Assembly (NCBI RefSeq): GCF_000830005.1
Contig: NZ_CP010407.1
Span: forward strand, 4,135,001 to 4,199,000
DNA length: 64,000 nt
DNA from: Streptomyces vietnamensis
Lineage (GTDB): Bacteria > Actinomycetota > Actinomycetes > Streptomycetales > Streptomycetaceae
Reading direction: 5' to 3'
The notes beneath the pieces were generated by a model. The model was not told the DNA's origin. It saw only the letters and a list, made by a program, of their open reading frames with translations, and searched no databases. The position numbers and the translations under genes were made by a program. Positions 18,326 to 28,013 of the stretch are shown piece after piece. Within the stretch, counting starts at the first letter, position 1. Each line of letters begins with the position of its first letter.

Positions 18326-19288
18326 GTGACTCCAACACTCCGCAGGGCACGCGCGAGGGCCCTGCGCCCCGCGCTCACCTGCGCGTTCACCTGCGCTTGC
18401 GCCTTGTACGCCGCGCCTCTCGGGTACGCGCAGGCCGGGCACGCGCAGATCGGGTACGCGCCTCTCGGGCACGCGCAGATCGGGCACGCGCACCCCGGGG
18501 CCACGACCGCCGACTCCACGCCCGCCGGGTACGCACCCGTCAGGTCCGCGTCGGTCGGGTCCACGCCCGTCGGGCACGCGCCCGTCGGGTCCGCGTCGGT
18601 CGGGTCCGCGTCGGTCGGGTCCACGTCCGTCAGGCACGCGCGCGTCGGGTCCACGTCCGTCGGGTACGCGGCGGAGGCGCCCGGCACCTCGGTGGGCACC
18701 ACGGCTCCGACGCCCGCGGCGAGCCCGTCCCCCGCCGCGCCCTCGGCGACCGCGCCGGCCGGCTCCCCTTCCGGGTCCGCCCCTCCGTCCCCTTCTCCGG
18801 GAGGCACCGCCGCCTCCCCGGCAGGCACCGCCGCCCCCGCCTCCCCCGCGCCCGCGCCCACCGGCACCGGGGCGGCTTCCACCCCGCCCGCGCCGAGCGC
18901 CGAGCCCTCCGACGCCCCCGCCCCGAGCGGCTCCGCCTCCCTCGCGGGCCGGCCCGCCGGCGAAGGGCGGCCCCACCCCGGACGCCCGGAGTCCGCGACT
19001 CCCTCCGCGACCGCCTCGGCGCCCCCGCCCCACCCCTCTCGTACCGAAACCGCTACAAGCTCGCGCGAGCGCCAGACCGCCGAGGGGATGGACGAACCGG
19101 TACGCGAGGAGGATCCGGCGCCGCCCGAGGCGGCGCCCGCCAGCCTGCCCGCCGCGGCGCCCGGCCTTTCGGCCGAGGCCTCGCCCGCCCTCGTCGACCA
19201 GCGGATTCCCGTCCTCACCCTAGGCGTGGGGCTGGCCCTGATGGGGCTCGGCATCGGCTTCCTCGGGCTCCGGATGCGCCGCCGCTGA
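18326..19288 (+). CDS. secreted, membrane-anchored repeat protein of unknown function
   Basis: 320 residues; GTG follows GGGAGGGGG. An Arg-rich N-terminus and Ala/Leu/Cys-rich stretch look like a signal peptide, ending near Gly-Tyr-Ala-Gln-Ala. Residues about 30-115 are roughly 16 five-residue repeats of the form Gly-(Ser/His/Tyr)-(Ala/Thr)-x-Val encoded by a 15-bp tandem repeat. The middle is Pro/Ala/Ser-rich low complexity. One hydrophobic helix (about 294-316) and Arg-Met-Arg-Arg-Arg close it, a stop-transfer anchor without an LPXTG box. No known domain; likely a cell-surface stalk. It follows the PASTA kinase. Confidence 0.65.
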   Translation: MTPTLRRARARALRPALTCAFTCACALYAAPLGYAQAGHAQIGYAPLGHAQIGHAHPGATTADSTPAGYAPVRSASVGSTPVGHAPVGSASVGSASVGSTSVRHARVGSTSVGYAAEAPGTSVGTTAPTPAASPSPAAPSATAPAGSPSGSAPPSPSPGGTAASPAGTAAPASPAPAPTGTGAASTPPAPSAEPSDAPAPSGSASLAGRPAGEGRPHPGRPESATPSATASAPPPHPSRTETATSSRERQTAEGMDEPVREEDPAPPEAAPASLPAAAPGLSAEASPALVDQRIPVLTLGVGLALMGLGIGFLGLRMRRR

Positions 19289-19362
19289 CCTCCACCAGGA
19301 CCGCCGGGTCCCCCTTGAGTCGGACCTGAGGCTTCCGTCTCAGGACGGTTGTCCACGTCGGC

Positions 19363-19386
19363 ATACCGGGTATACATACTGAGTAT
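19363..19386. promoter_or_regulatory. twin palindromic operator of the PadR gene
   Basis: ATACCGGGTAT (19363-19373) and ATACTGAGTAT (19376-19386) are two 5-1-5 palindromes 13 bases apart, on one face of the helix. The second contains the A and T of the ATG start codon. This layout fits autorepression by the PadR protein that the gene encodes. Confidence 0.7.
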
Positions 19387-20041
19387 GTCGATCCGCCACG
19401 GGCTCCTCGCCCTCCTCGAACGCGGCCCTCGCTACGGCTCCCAGCTCCGTACGGAGTTCGAGTCCCGCACCGGCTCCACCTGGCCACTCAACGTCGGCCA
19501 GGTCTACACGACCCTCAACCGGCTCGAACGCGACGGCATGGTCGCCCAGGGCGGCGAGGACGCGGCCGGGCACACCCTCTACGCGATCACCGACAGCGGC
19601 CGCGCCGAGCTCAGGACCTGGTTCGAGAAGCCGGTGGACCGCACCAGCCCCGCCCGCGACGAGCTGGCCATCAAGCTCGCCATGGCCGTGGGCGCGCCCG
19701 GCGTCGACATCCGCGACGTCATCCAGTCCCAGCGCCGGCACACCGTGAAGGCGATGCAGGACTACACCCGGCTCAAGGCGCAGGCCCTGCTCGCCGTCGA
19801 GGGCGGCGGGGCGCGGGAGCGGGACGACGTGGCCTGGCTGCTCGTCCTGGAGCAGCTGATCTTCCAGACCGAGGCGGAGGCCCGCTGGCTGGACCACTGC
19901 GAGTCCCGGCTGATCCGCCTGTCGGGGACGGCCGCCGCGGGGACGACCTCGGGGACGCGAACCGCCGCAGCCGCCCCGGCGGCCCCGGCCTCTTCGACCG
20001 CCCCGGTGGCCCCGGCCGCTCCGGGCACCCCGGCCTCGTAG
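19385..20041 (+). CDS. PadR family transcriptional regulator
   Basis: 218 residues. The winged helix (residues 1-85) shows Arg-His-Gly-Leu-Leu-Ala-Leu-Leu, Gly-Gln-Val-Tyr-Thr-Thr-Leu-Asn-Arg-Leu-Glu-Arg-Asp-Gly and Tyr-Ala-Ile-Thr. A C-terminal helical dimer domain (PadR subfamily with Vir_act_alpha_C) follows, then a disordered Ala/Pro/Thr tail. ATG 19385 is chosen because family similarity begins there and the operator abuts it, suggesting leaderless translation. It likely represses itself and the ABC exporter genes beginning 145 bases downstream. Confidence 0.88.
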   Translation: MSIRHGLLALLERGPRYGSQLRTEFESRTGSTWPLNVGQVYTTLNRLERDGMVAQGGEDAAGHTLYAITDSGRAELRTWFEKPVDRTSPARDELAIKLAMAVGAPGVDIRDVIQSQRRHTVKAMQDYTRLKAQALLAVEGGGARERDDVAWLLVLEQLIFQTEAEARWLDHCESRLIRLSGTAAAGTTSGTRTAAAAPAAPASSTAPVAPAAPGTPAS

Positions 20042-20185
20042 CGCCGCACTTCGACCACCGGTACGCCCGGGGTGCGCCGACCGCACGCGCGCGCCCCGCC
20101 CGTACCGCTGACGCACCACCTTCCACCGCACGCTCCCGTACCCGGCCCGACCGCCGCGTACGGCCGAAAACGGGGGGACCCCTCC

Positions 20186-20916
<731 letters not shown>

Positions 20917-20920
<4 letters not shown>

Positions 20921-23781
20921 AGACCTGGCTCCACTCCTGGCGTGCCGCGATCCGCATAGCCCGCCGCGACGCCTGGCGTTCCAAGGGCCGCAGCGCCCTC
21001 GTCCTCGCGATGATCGCGCTGCCCATCCTGGGCGTCAGTGCCCTCGATCTGACCTACCGCAGCTCCGAACTCTCCCCCGCCGAGCGGGTGGAGCGGTCGA
21101 TCGGCGCGGCCGACGCCCGCTTCAAGGACGCCACCGTCGGCGGCGTCCCGATCTTCCAGGACCCGGCCGGCGAGGGGAGCACGCCGGTCAAGGACTACAA
21201 GGACGAGCCGTGGCCGAGCGGCTCCATCGACGTCACCAAGGCCATCCCCGCGGGCTCCACCGTCCTCACGGACCGCACGGGTTCCGCCAAGCTGACGACC
21301 ACCCACGGTCTGCTCATGACCGAGGTGCGTGAGCTCAAGGCCTCCGATCCGATCGCCCGCGGCATCATGACGCTCCTGGAGGGGCGTCACCCGGAGAAGG
21401 ACGACGAGGTCATGGCGACCTCGCACTTCCTGGAGAGCAGCGGTCTGTCGGTCGGCTCGACCCTTTCCGCCCGCAATTTCGACCGCCCGTACCGGATCGT
21501 CGGCTCCTACGAACTTCCCGACTCGCTCGACGCCGACCAGGTCAACGCGCTGCCGGGGGCCTTCCTCGCCCCGTACGGGAAGGCGGTCGAGAAGGCCGGC
21601 GTGCCGGCACCCCAGGACTCCGTCTCGTACCTGGTGCGCCGCCCCGGTGGTTTCACGTGGAACACCGTCAAGGAGATCAACACCAAGGGTGTCACCGTCG
21701 TCTCGCGCGCGGTGCTCCTCGACCCGCCGGCCAAGTCCGAGGTCCCGCTCTTCCAGAAGGAGGGCTTCGGCGGTTACGAGTCCAGCCAGGCCGCCAGTGC
21801 CGCCGACCTCGCCTCCCTCGCCACCGTCGTCGGCCTGGCGATGCTGGAGATCTGCCTCCTCGCCGGGCCCGCGTTCGCGGTCGGCGCCCGCCGCTCGCGC
21901 CGCCAGCTCGGTCTGGTCGGGGCCAACGGCGGTGCCCGCAGCCACATCCGGGCCATCGTGCTGAGCGGCGGCCTGGTCATCGGCCTCGCCGCGGCCGTCA
22001 CCGGCATCGTCCTCGCGCTGATCCTGACCCTGGTGCTGCAGCCGGTCCTGGAAGACACCATGGGCCAGCGGTTCGGGGCCTTCGACATCCGGCCCCTCGA
22101 ACTCCTCGGCATCGCGCTGCTCGCGGTCCTGACCGGTCTGCTCGCCGCGATCGTCCCCGCCTTCACCGCCTCCCGGCAGACCGTCCTCGCCTCGCTCACC
22201 GGCCGGCGCGGGGTCCGCCGCAGCAGCCGGGTGCTGCCCGTGATCGGCCTGGTGGCCCTGCTCATCGGCGGCGCGGTCGCCCTCTTCGGCTCGATGGTCT
22301 CCGAGCAGGTCGCCCTCGTGGCCGCCGGCTCCGCCCTCGCCGAGCTGGGCGTCGTCGCCATGACCCCGACCCTGGTGGGCCTGTTCGGGCGCACCGGCCG
22401 CTGGCTGCCGCTCTCCCCGCGCCTCGCGCTGCGGGACGCCGTCCGCAACCGGGGCCGTACGGCACCCGCCGTCGCCGCCGTCCTCGCCGCCGTCGCCGGC
22501 ACGGTCGCCGTCACCACGTACATGGCCGGCCGCGAGGCCCAGAACAGGGCCGGCTACGAGGCCACGCTGCCGTACGGCGTGGCCGCCGCCTTCGTCCAGG
22601 AGGAGGGCGGCCGGGACGTCCCCGCCGTCCGCGAGGCCGTCCAGCGCGACTTCTCCGTCGACGTCCGCGCCGACGTCGAGCGCGTATCGGTCGGCAAGCC
22701 CGGCTGCCCGCCCTGGGGCGGCGACCCGGGCTGCGGCCGCTACGAGGTCGTCGTCCCCCCGGCGAACGAGTGCCCGCTCAACGTGACGGCCCCGGGCGGC
22801 GGCAACCCCGCGGCGCAGTACACGCCCGAGCAGCGGCGGAAGATGCTCACCGACGACTGGCGGTGCAAGGAGTCCGCGAGCGGCGGGATGTGGGTCTCCG
22901 ACGGCGGCCTGCTCGTCGGTGACGCCAAGCTCCTCCAGGTCCTCGGCGTCGACGACCCCGCGACCGTGAAGGCCCTCGCCGACGGGAAGATCGTCGCCTT
23001 CAACCGCGCCCTGGTCGACAGGAACGGCGCCGTCGGGATCAAGCAGATCACCGACATCGCCGCCGCCGACAAGGCCTCCGAGCTGGGCCGCCCCGCGCCC
23101 GGCAAGGTCAGCTCCGTGCCCGCCTACCTGGTGCCCGGCGACAAGAAGTCCTACGGCGTCCAGGCCCTCATGACCCGGGCCACCGCCAAGGCCGCCGGCC
23201 TCTCCACGGTGCCGATGGGCGTGTACGCCAGCACCGACCGGCTCCCGGACGGCGAGCAGCGCCAGAAGCTCGACAGCGACCTCGCCAAGCTCGGCAGCAA
23301 CGTCGAACTGCACCTGGAAGAAGGGTTCGTCAACGAGTACGGCATCATCCTGCTCTCGCTGGCCATCTTCGCGGGCCTGGTCACCATCGGCGCCGCCGGC
23401 ATCGCCACCGGGCTCGCCCAGGCCGACGCCGAGGCCGATCTGAAGACGCTCGCCGCCGTGGGCGCCCCGCCCCGGGTCCGCCGCACGCTCAGCGGATTCC
23501 AGTGCGGAGTCGTCGCCGCGATGGGCGTGATCCTCGGCTCGGCCGCCGGACTGCTGCCCGCGATCGGACTCCGGCTCACCGAGCAGCGCGAGGAGCTCCG
23601 CTACTACGAGCAGAGCGTCGCCGAGGGCTGGACCGCCGACCTCACCCCGCCCGACGTGCCGATCGTCATCCCCTGGGAGACCCTGGCCGGCCTGCTCGTC
23701 GCCGTCCCGCTCGGCGCCGCGCTCCTCGCCGCCCTGGTGACCCGCTCGCGCGGCGCGCTGGCCCGGCGCGCGGCGACCTGA
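20917..23781 (+). CDS. FtsX-like ABC transporter permease
   Basis: 954 residues, a fused double FtsX permease. One helix lies near the N-terminus, followed by a large outside domain (about 50-290), three helices at about 300-430, a further cluster around 440-540, a second outside domain (about 545-800) and three C-terminal helices. The extracellular loops hold several Cys in the second domain, possibly disulfide-bonded. It works with the ATPase just upstream. A near-perfect parS lies in the coding sequence at 21650. Confidence 0.88.
21650..21663. promoter_or_regulatory. parS: near-perfect parS inside the permease gene
   Basis: GTTTCACGTGGAAC differs from the parS palindrome at one of 14 positions. 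It encodes Gly-Phe-Thr-Trp-Asn in the permease. ParB may bind it with lower affinity; chance occurrence is possible. Confidence 0.55.
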
Positions 23782-23800
23782 CGGTCTTCGTTCCCGTCCC

Positions 23801-23841
23801 GTGCCCCTGTACGAGGGTGGATCACCCCCGTACAGGGGCAC
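23801..23841. terminator. very strong hairpin between the ABC operon and bpa
   Basis: A 13-bp perfect stem (23801-23813 with 23829-23841) continues, after one A/C mismatch, into a 5-bp inner stem around GAT. It starts 19 bases after the permease stop and ends 37 bases before the bpa start, so it should terminate the ABC operon and could affect the bpa leader. Confidence 0.75.
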
Positions 23842-23878
23842 ACCCTGTGGTGACGCGTGTGTACGAGAGAATGGCGGC

Positions 23879-24424
23879 ATGGAGATGCCGAGGAATGACA
23901 GGTCGCAGGAGAGCCCCCAGGTCCTCATCGTGGGACAGGACGGGATGGCCCTCAGCGGCGCTCAGGGCGACGACGAACCCCGCGAGGTCCCGGTGACGGA
24001 AATGGTCGAGCAGCCTGCGAAGGTCATGCGGATCGGCAGCATGATCAAGCAGCTCCTGGAGGAAGTACGGGCGGCCCCTCTGGACGAGGCGAGCCGGGTC
24101 AGGCTCAAGGACATCCACGCCAGCTCCGTGAAGGAGCTGGAGGACGGGCTCGCACCCGAGCTCGTCGAGGAACTGGAGCGGCTCTCCCTGCCGTTCACCG
24201 ACGAGGCGATTCCCTCCGAGGCGGAGCTGCGCATCGCGCAGGCGCAGCTCGTGGGCTGGCTCGAAGGCCTGTTCCACGGCATCCAGACGGCTCTGTTCGC
24301 GCAGCAGATGGCGGCCCGCGCCCAGCTGGAGCAGATGCGCCGTGCACTGCCTCCGGGCGCGCCGCACGACGATGACGACGACCACGGCCACGGCCACGCG
24401 GTCCGCTCGGGACCGTACCTGTAG
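23879..24424 (+). CDS. bpa: bacterial proteasome activator Bpa/PafE (DUF2587)
   Basis: 181 residues from ATG 23879. Residues 55-170 are the four-helix core of Bpa (Ser-Met-Ile-Lys-Gln-Leu-Leu-Glu-Glu-Val-Arg, Ser-Ser-Val-Lys-Glu-Leu-Glu-Asp-Gly-Leu, Ile-Ala-Gln-Ala-Gln-Leu-Val-Gly-Trp-Leu-Glu-Gly-Leu-Phe). In Mycobacterium it forms a dodecameric ring that opens the 20S proteasome gate without ATP through a C-terminal Gly-Gln-Tyr-Leu. Here the end is Gly-Pro-Tyr-Leu, keeping the Tyr-Leu that docks in the alpha-ring pocket. An Asp/His-rich tail (Asp x5, then His-Gly-His-Gly-His) precedes it and could bind metal. Confidence 0.9.
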   Translation: MEMPRNDRSQESPQVLIVGQDGMALSGAQGDDEPREVPVTEMVEQPAKVMRIGSMIKQLLEEVRAAPLDEASRVRLKDIHASSVKELEDGLAPELVEELERLSLPFTDEAIPSEAELRIAQAQLVGWLEGLFHGIQTALFAQQMAARAQLEQMRRALPPGAPHDDDDDHGHGHAVRSGPYL

Positions 24425-24436
24425 GTCACGTACGCA

Positions 24437-24471
24437 CGAAGGCCCGGCACGGACGGCGTGCCGGGCCTTCG
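24437..24471 (+). terminator. terminator hairpin of bpa
   Basis: A 14-bp perfect stem (24437-24450 with 24458-24471) with a seven-base loop begins 13 bases after the bpa stop. Its right arm also forms the first unit of the 28-bp repeat array that follows. Confidence 0.7.
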
Positions 24472-24592
24472 CGTTCCAGTCCTGCGGGACGAGTTTTCGC
24501 GTCCCAGCCCCGCGTGCCGGGCCTTCGCGTCTCAGTCCTGCGGGACGGGCCTCGCGTCTCAACCCTGCATGCAGGGCCTTCGCGTCTCAGCC
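24470..24592. repeat. five-copy degenerate 28-bp tandem repeat ending at the qor stop codon
   Basis: The core CGCGTCTCAG or a close variant recurs at 24470, 24498, 24526, 24553 and 24581 (steps 28, 28, 27, 28). On the minus strand each unit contains a copy or decayed copy of the stop region of the quinone oxidoreductase gene, whose real TGA is in the unit at 24581. The spacer between convergent bpa and qor is thus almost wholly repeat. Confidence 0.8.
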
Positions 24593-25573
24593 CCGCGGGA
24601 CGAGCAGCAGCACCTTGCCGACGTGACGGCCGTCCTCAAGCGCCCGGTGGCCCTCGGCGGCCTCCGGCATCGGCACCGTGCGGTCGACGACCGGCCGGAC
24701 CGTGCCCGCGCCGATCAGCGGCCAGACGTGCTCCCGTACGGCCGCGACGATCGCCGCCTTCTCCTGCGCCGGACGGGACCGCAGCGTGGTCGCCAGGACG
24801 GCGGCGCGCTTCGCGAGCAGCGCCCCGAGGTTCAGCTCGCCCTTCACCCCGCCCTGGAGGCCGATGACGACCAGGCGGCCGTTCACGGCGAGCGCCTTCA
24901 CGTTCCGCTCCAGGTACTTGGCGCCCACGATGTCCAGGATGACGTCCGCGCCCGCCCCGTCCGTCGCCTTCGCCAGCTCCTCGACGAAGTCCTGCTCGCG
25001 GTAGTCGATGAGAATGTCCGCGCCGAGCTCGGCGCAGCGCGCCAGCTTCTCGGGTCCTCCGGCGGTGACCGCCACCTTCGCGCCGACCGCCTTCGCCAGC
25101 TGGATCGCCATCGTGCCGATGCCGCTCGCCCCGCCGTGCACGAGCAGCGTCTCGCCCGGCCGCAGGTGGGCGAGCATGAAGATGTTGGACCAGACGGTGC
25201 AGGCCACCTCGGGAAGCGCGGCGGCCGTGGTCAGGTCGACGCCCTCCGGGACCGGCAGCAGCTGGCCGGCCGGGACCACGACCTTCTCGGCGTAGCCGCC
25301 GCCGGCGAGCAGCGCGCACACCTCGTCGCCGACGGTCCAGCCGGAGACCCCCGGGCCGAGCGCGGCGATCCGGCCCGCGCACTCCAGACCGGGGTACGGG
25401 GAGCTGCCCGGCGGCGGGTCGTAGAAGCCCTGGCGCTGGAGCAGATCGGCGCGGTTGACCGCGCTCGCCACCACCTCGACGAGGACCTCGCCCTCGCCGG
25501 GTACGGGATCGGGCACCTCGGCCCAGACGAGGGCCTCGGGCCCACCGGGTTCCGGAATCGTGATCGCATACAT
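24587..25573 (-). CDS. NAD(P)H:quinone oxidoreductase, zinc-less MDR family (PIG3-type)
   Basis: 328 residues. GroES-like domain 1-130 (Ala-Val-Asn-Arg-Ala-Asp-Leu-Leu-Gln-Arg-Gln-Gly, Pro-Gly-Leu-Glu-Cys-Ala-Gly) followed by a Rossmann domain with Val-His-Gly-Gly-Ala-Ser-Gly-Ile-Gly (about 150), the usual NADPH site of quinone reductases. Zinc ligands of true alcohol dehydrogenases are absent. ATG 25573. It should reduce quinones or enoyl compounds with NADPH. It ends within the 28-bp repeat array. Confidence 0.88.
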   Translation of the reverse strand: MYAITIPEPGGPEALVWAEVPDPVPGEGEVLVEVVASAVNRADLLQRQGFYDPPPGSSPYPGLECAGRIAALGPGVSGWTVGDEVCALLAGGGYAEKVVVPAGQLLPVPEGVDLTTAAALPEVACTVWSNIFMLAHLRPGETLLVHGGASGIGTMAIQLAKAVGAKVAVTAGGPEKLARCAELGADILIDYREQDFVEELAKATDGAGADVILDIVGAKYLERNVKALAVNGRLVVIGLQGGVKGELNLGALLAKRAAVLATTLRSRPAQEKAAIVAAVREHVWPLIGAGTVRPVVDRTVPMPEAAEGHRALEDGRHVGKVLLLVPRG

Positions 25574-25621
25574 GGCGGCGAGGCTACTCCGGCCGTGGTC
25601 CCCGGGCCCGGTCCCGCGGGG

Positions 25622-26707
25622 TCAGTCCTCCGGTGGCGTGGAGAGCGGGGTCACCGGCGCGGCGCGCACGATGGTGATCACCCGGTCGGTGAGCTGGAGC
25701 GGGCTGGCCGCGGGGTCGTCGTAACCGAGCAGCCGGTGGCCGCGGAGCACGCTCACCACCAGGTCGCCGGTCTCCCGCACGCTCTTGCCGACCTCGCTCT
25801 TGGTCACCGGCCGCTCCACGAGGTCGAGGCCCGAGCCCTGCTGGATGAGGTCCTCCATCACCGTGCCGGCGCTGGGGCTGAGCACGGACAGGCCGAGCAG
25901 GCGCCCGGCGGCGCTGGCGCTGGTGATGACCGCGTCCGCGCCGGACTGGCGGAGCAGCGGCGCGTTCTCCTCCTCGCGGACCGCGGCGACGATCTTCGCG
26001 CCCTTGTTGAGCTGGCGCGCCGTCAGGGTGACGAGGACGGCCGTGTCGTCGCGCTGGGTGGCGATGACGATCTGCCGGGCCCGCTGCACCTCGGCGCGGA
26101 GCAGCACGTCACTGCGGGTGGCGTCGCCGATGACGCCGACGAACCCGTCCGCGTTCGCCGTCTCGATCACCTTGGTGGAGGGGTCGACGATGACGATCTG
26201 GTCCTTGCGCAGCCCGGTCGCGCAGAGCGTCTGGATCGCGGACCGCCCCTTCGTCCCGAAACCGACGATGACGGTGTGGTCGCGCAAGGTGGACCTCCAG
26301 CGGTTCAGCCGGAACTCCTCCCGGGTCCGCTCGGTGAGGACCTCGAGAGTCGTGCCGACCAGGATGATCAGGAACAGCACGCGCAGGGGCGTGACGAGGA
26401 GGATGTTGGCGAGCCGCGCCGAGTCGCTGTACGGGACGATGTCGCCGTATCCGGTGGTGGAGAGCGTCACGGTCGCGTAGTAGACGCAGTCGAGGAAGTC
26501 GACCGTCTCGTCGGCGTTGTCGTGATAGCCGTCGCGGTCGACGTAGACGATGAGGACCGTCACGAGCAGCACGCCGAGCGCCATGAGCAGCCGTTTGCCG
26601 ACCTGACGCAGCGGCTTCTCGACGACCCGGCGGGGCAGCTGGACCCGTGAGCCCGAGACCCGCTCGTCCGCCTCGCGGGCCATCACGTCACGGCTGGGAA
26701 GTTTCAC
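25622..26707 (-). CDS. two-TM potassium channel with RCK/TrkA-N domain
   Basis: 361 residues. Membrane helices at about 30-47 and 97-120 flank the selectivity filter Thr-Thr-Gly-Tyr-Gly-Asp (about 85). A TrkA-N Rossmann domain begins near 135 (Val-Ile-Val-Gly-Phe-Gly-Thr-Lys-Gly-Arg), followed by a TrkA-C-like part (about 270-355). I place the start at GTG 26707 because it overlaps the moeA stop by four bases (GTGA) and has GGGAGC about nine bases upstream; 26716 (GTG) and 26683 (ATG) are alternatives. The start lies inside the parS palindrome. Confidence 0.85.
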   Translation of the reverse strand: MKLPSRDVMAREADERVSGSRVQLPRRVVEKPLRQVGKRLLMALGVLLVTVLIVYVDRDGYHDNADETVDFLDCVYYATVTLSTTGYGDIVPYSDSARLANILLVTPLRVLFLIILVGTTLEVLTERTREEFRLNRWRSTLRDHTVIVGFGTKGRSAIQTLCATGLRKDQIVIVDPSTKVIETANADGFVGVIGDATRSDVLLRAEVQRARQIVIATQRDDTAVLVTLTARQLNKGAKIVAAVREEENAPLLRQSGADAVITSASAAGRLLGLSVLSPSAGTVMEDLIQQGSGLDLVERPVTKSEVGKSVRETGDLVVSVLRGHRLLGYDDPAASPLQLTDRVITIVRAAPVTPLSTPPED

Positions 26708-26714
26708 GTGAAAC
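26701..26714. promoter_or_regulatory. parS: parS site (ParB binding) across the moeA stop and channel start
   Basis: A second exact GTTTCACGTGAAAC. It overlaps the last codons and stop of moeA and the first codons of the potassium channel gene, so the segregation site is conserved inside protein-coding, translationally coupled DNA. Confidence 0.93.
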
Positions 26715-28002
26715 ACGCTCCCTGAGCCGGTACGGCGCCCGGGGCCGGTGGCCAGGGAAGGTCGAGGACGTCCAGCTCCTGGCCGGGCCGGGCGCCGCCG
26801 GGCGGGACGACGGCCATGCCGTCCGCGACGGCGATGCCCCGGAGCATGGCCGGCCCGTTGTAGTGCAGCGGAACGAGCCGCTCGCCCCGGCGGACGACCG
26901 GGACGAGCCGGGTGTCGTACGGATGCCCGTGCACCTCGTCGAGGACGGGGGCGCGGCCCTCGGAGAGCGGAGTGCGGGTGAGGGCGGCGAGGAGCGGCTC
27001 GGCCAGCGTGAGGAGCCCGGAGACGGCGGCGAGCGGGTTGCCGGGCAGGCCGACGAGGTGGCGGTGGCCGCCGAGGGCCGCGAGGAGCATGGGGTGGCCG
27101 GGGCGGACCTTCACCCCGTCGACGAGGAGCGTGGCGCCCGCCTTGTCGAGGACGCGGTGGAGGTGGTCGACGGGCCCGGCGGCGGTGCCCCCGGTGGTGA
27201 CGACCAGGTCGGCGGCGGAGCCGGTGACGGCCGCGTACAGCTCCTCGGCGTCGTCGCCGATCCGCCGGGTGGCGAGCACCTCGGCGCCGAGCGCGGACAG
27301 CCAGGGGCCGAGCATCGGGCCGAGGGCGTCACGGATGAGTCCCCCGTGGGGGAGTCCGGCCGTGAGGAGCTCGTCGCCGAGGACGAGGACCTCCACCCGG
27401 GGCCGCGGCGGTACGGGGAGCTCGTCGTAGCCGGCGGCCGCGGCGAGACCCAGGACGGCGGGGGTCACGGGGGTGTCGGCGGGAAGCAGCTCGTCACCGG
27501 AGCGGCACTCCTGCCCCCGGGGCCGGATGTCCTGCCCGGCGACCACGTCACGCAGGGCATGCAGCACGAGACCCGCGGCCTCGGCCCGCTCGGTACGGGA
27601 GTGCTCGCTACGGATGACGGCGGTGGTCCCGGGCGGGACGGGGGCGCCGGTGGCGATCCGTACGGCCTCGCCGTCGTTCAGCGCGGCGGCGGGCGCGTGA
27701 CCGGCGAGGACGGGGGCCTCGGCGCGGACGGTCCAGGGGCCCGGGCCCGCGACCGCCCAGCCGTCCATGGCGGAGGTGTCGAAGGAGGGCAGGTCGGTGA
27801 GGGCGAGGAGCGGCTCGGCCAGGACCTGGCCGAGGGCCTGCCCGAGCGGGAGGCGCCGGGGCTCGCGGCCGGTCCGTGCGGCGGTCCCGGCGCGGACGGC
27901 GGCGGCCCGGGCCTCGGGCCAGGCGGTGGCGCGGTGCGGCGGCCCGGCCTTCGCACCGGCGGCGGCTCCCGGGGCCACGGGGGCGGGCTCCTTCAGGGTC
28001 AT
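26704..28002 (-). CDS. moeA: molybdopterin molybdenumtransferase MoeA
   Basis: 432 residues. Typical order: Ser-Ala-Met-Asp-Gly-Trp-Ala (about 77), Ala-Thr-Gly-Ala-Pro-Val-Pro-Pro-Gly (about 115), a Gly-Asp-Glu-Leu region, Thr-Thr-Gly-Gly-Thr...Gly-Pro-Val-Asp in the MoCF-binding domain, and Gly-Leu-Pro-Gly-Asn-Pro (about 320). It inserts molybdate into adenylylated molybdopterin. The upstream gene is a MobA-like nucleotidyltransferase, 11 bases away, so both probably serve molybdenum cofactor synthesis. Confidence 0.92.
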   Translation of the reverse strand: MTLKEPAPVAPGAAAGAKAGPPHRATAWPEARAAAVRAGTAARTGREPRRLPLGQALGQVLAEPLLALTDLPSFDTSAMDGWAVAGPGPWTVRAEAPVLAGHAPAAALNDGEAVRIATGAPVPPGTTAVIRSEHSRTERAEAAGLVLHALRDVVAGQDIRPRGQECRSGDELLPADTPVTPAVLGLAAAAGYDELPVPPRPRVEVLVLGDELLTAGLPHGGLIRDALGPMLGPWLSALGAEVLATRRIGDDAEELYAAVTGSAADLVVTTGGTAAGPVDHLHRVLDKAGATLLVDGVKVRPGHPMLLAALGGHRHLVGLPGNPLAAVSGLLTLAEPLLAALTRTPLSEGRAPVLDEVHGHPYDTRLVPVVRRGERLVPLHYNGPAMLRGIAVADGMAVVPPGGARPGQELDVLDLPWPPAPGAVPAQGACFT

Positions 28003-28013
28003 CCGGCCTCGTC

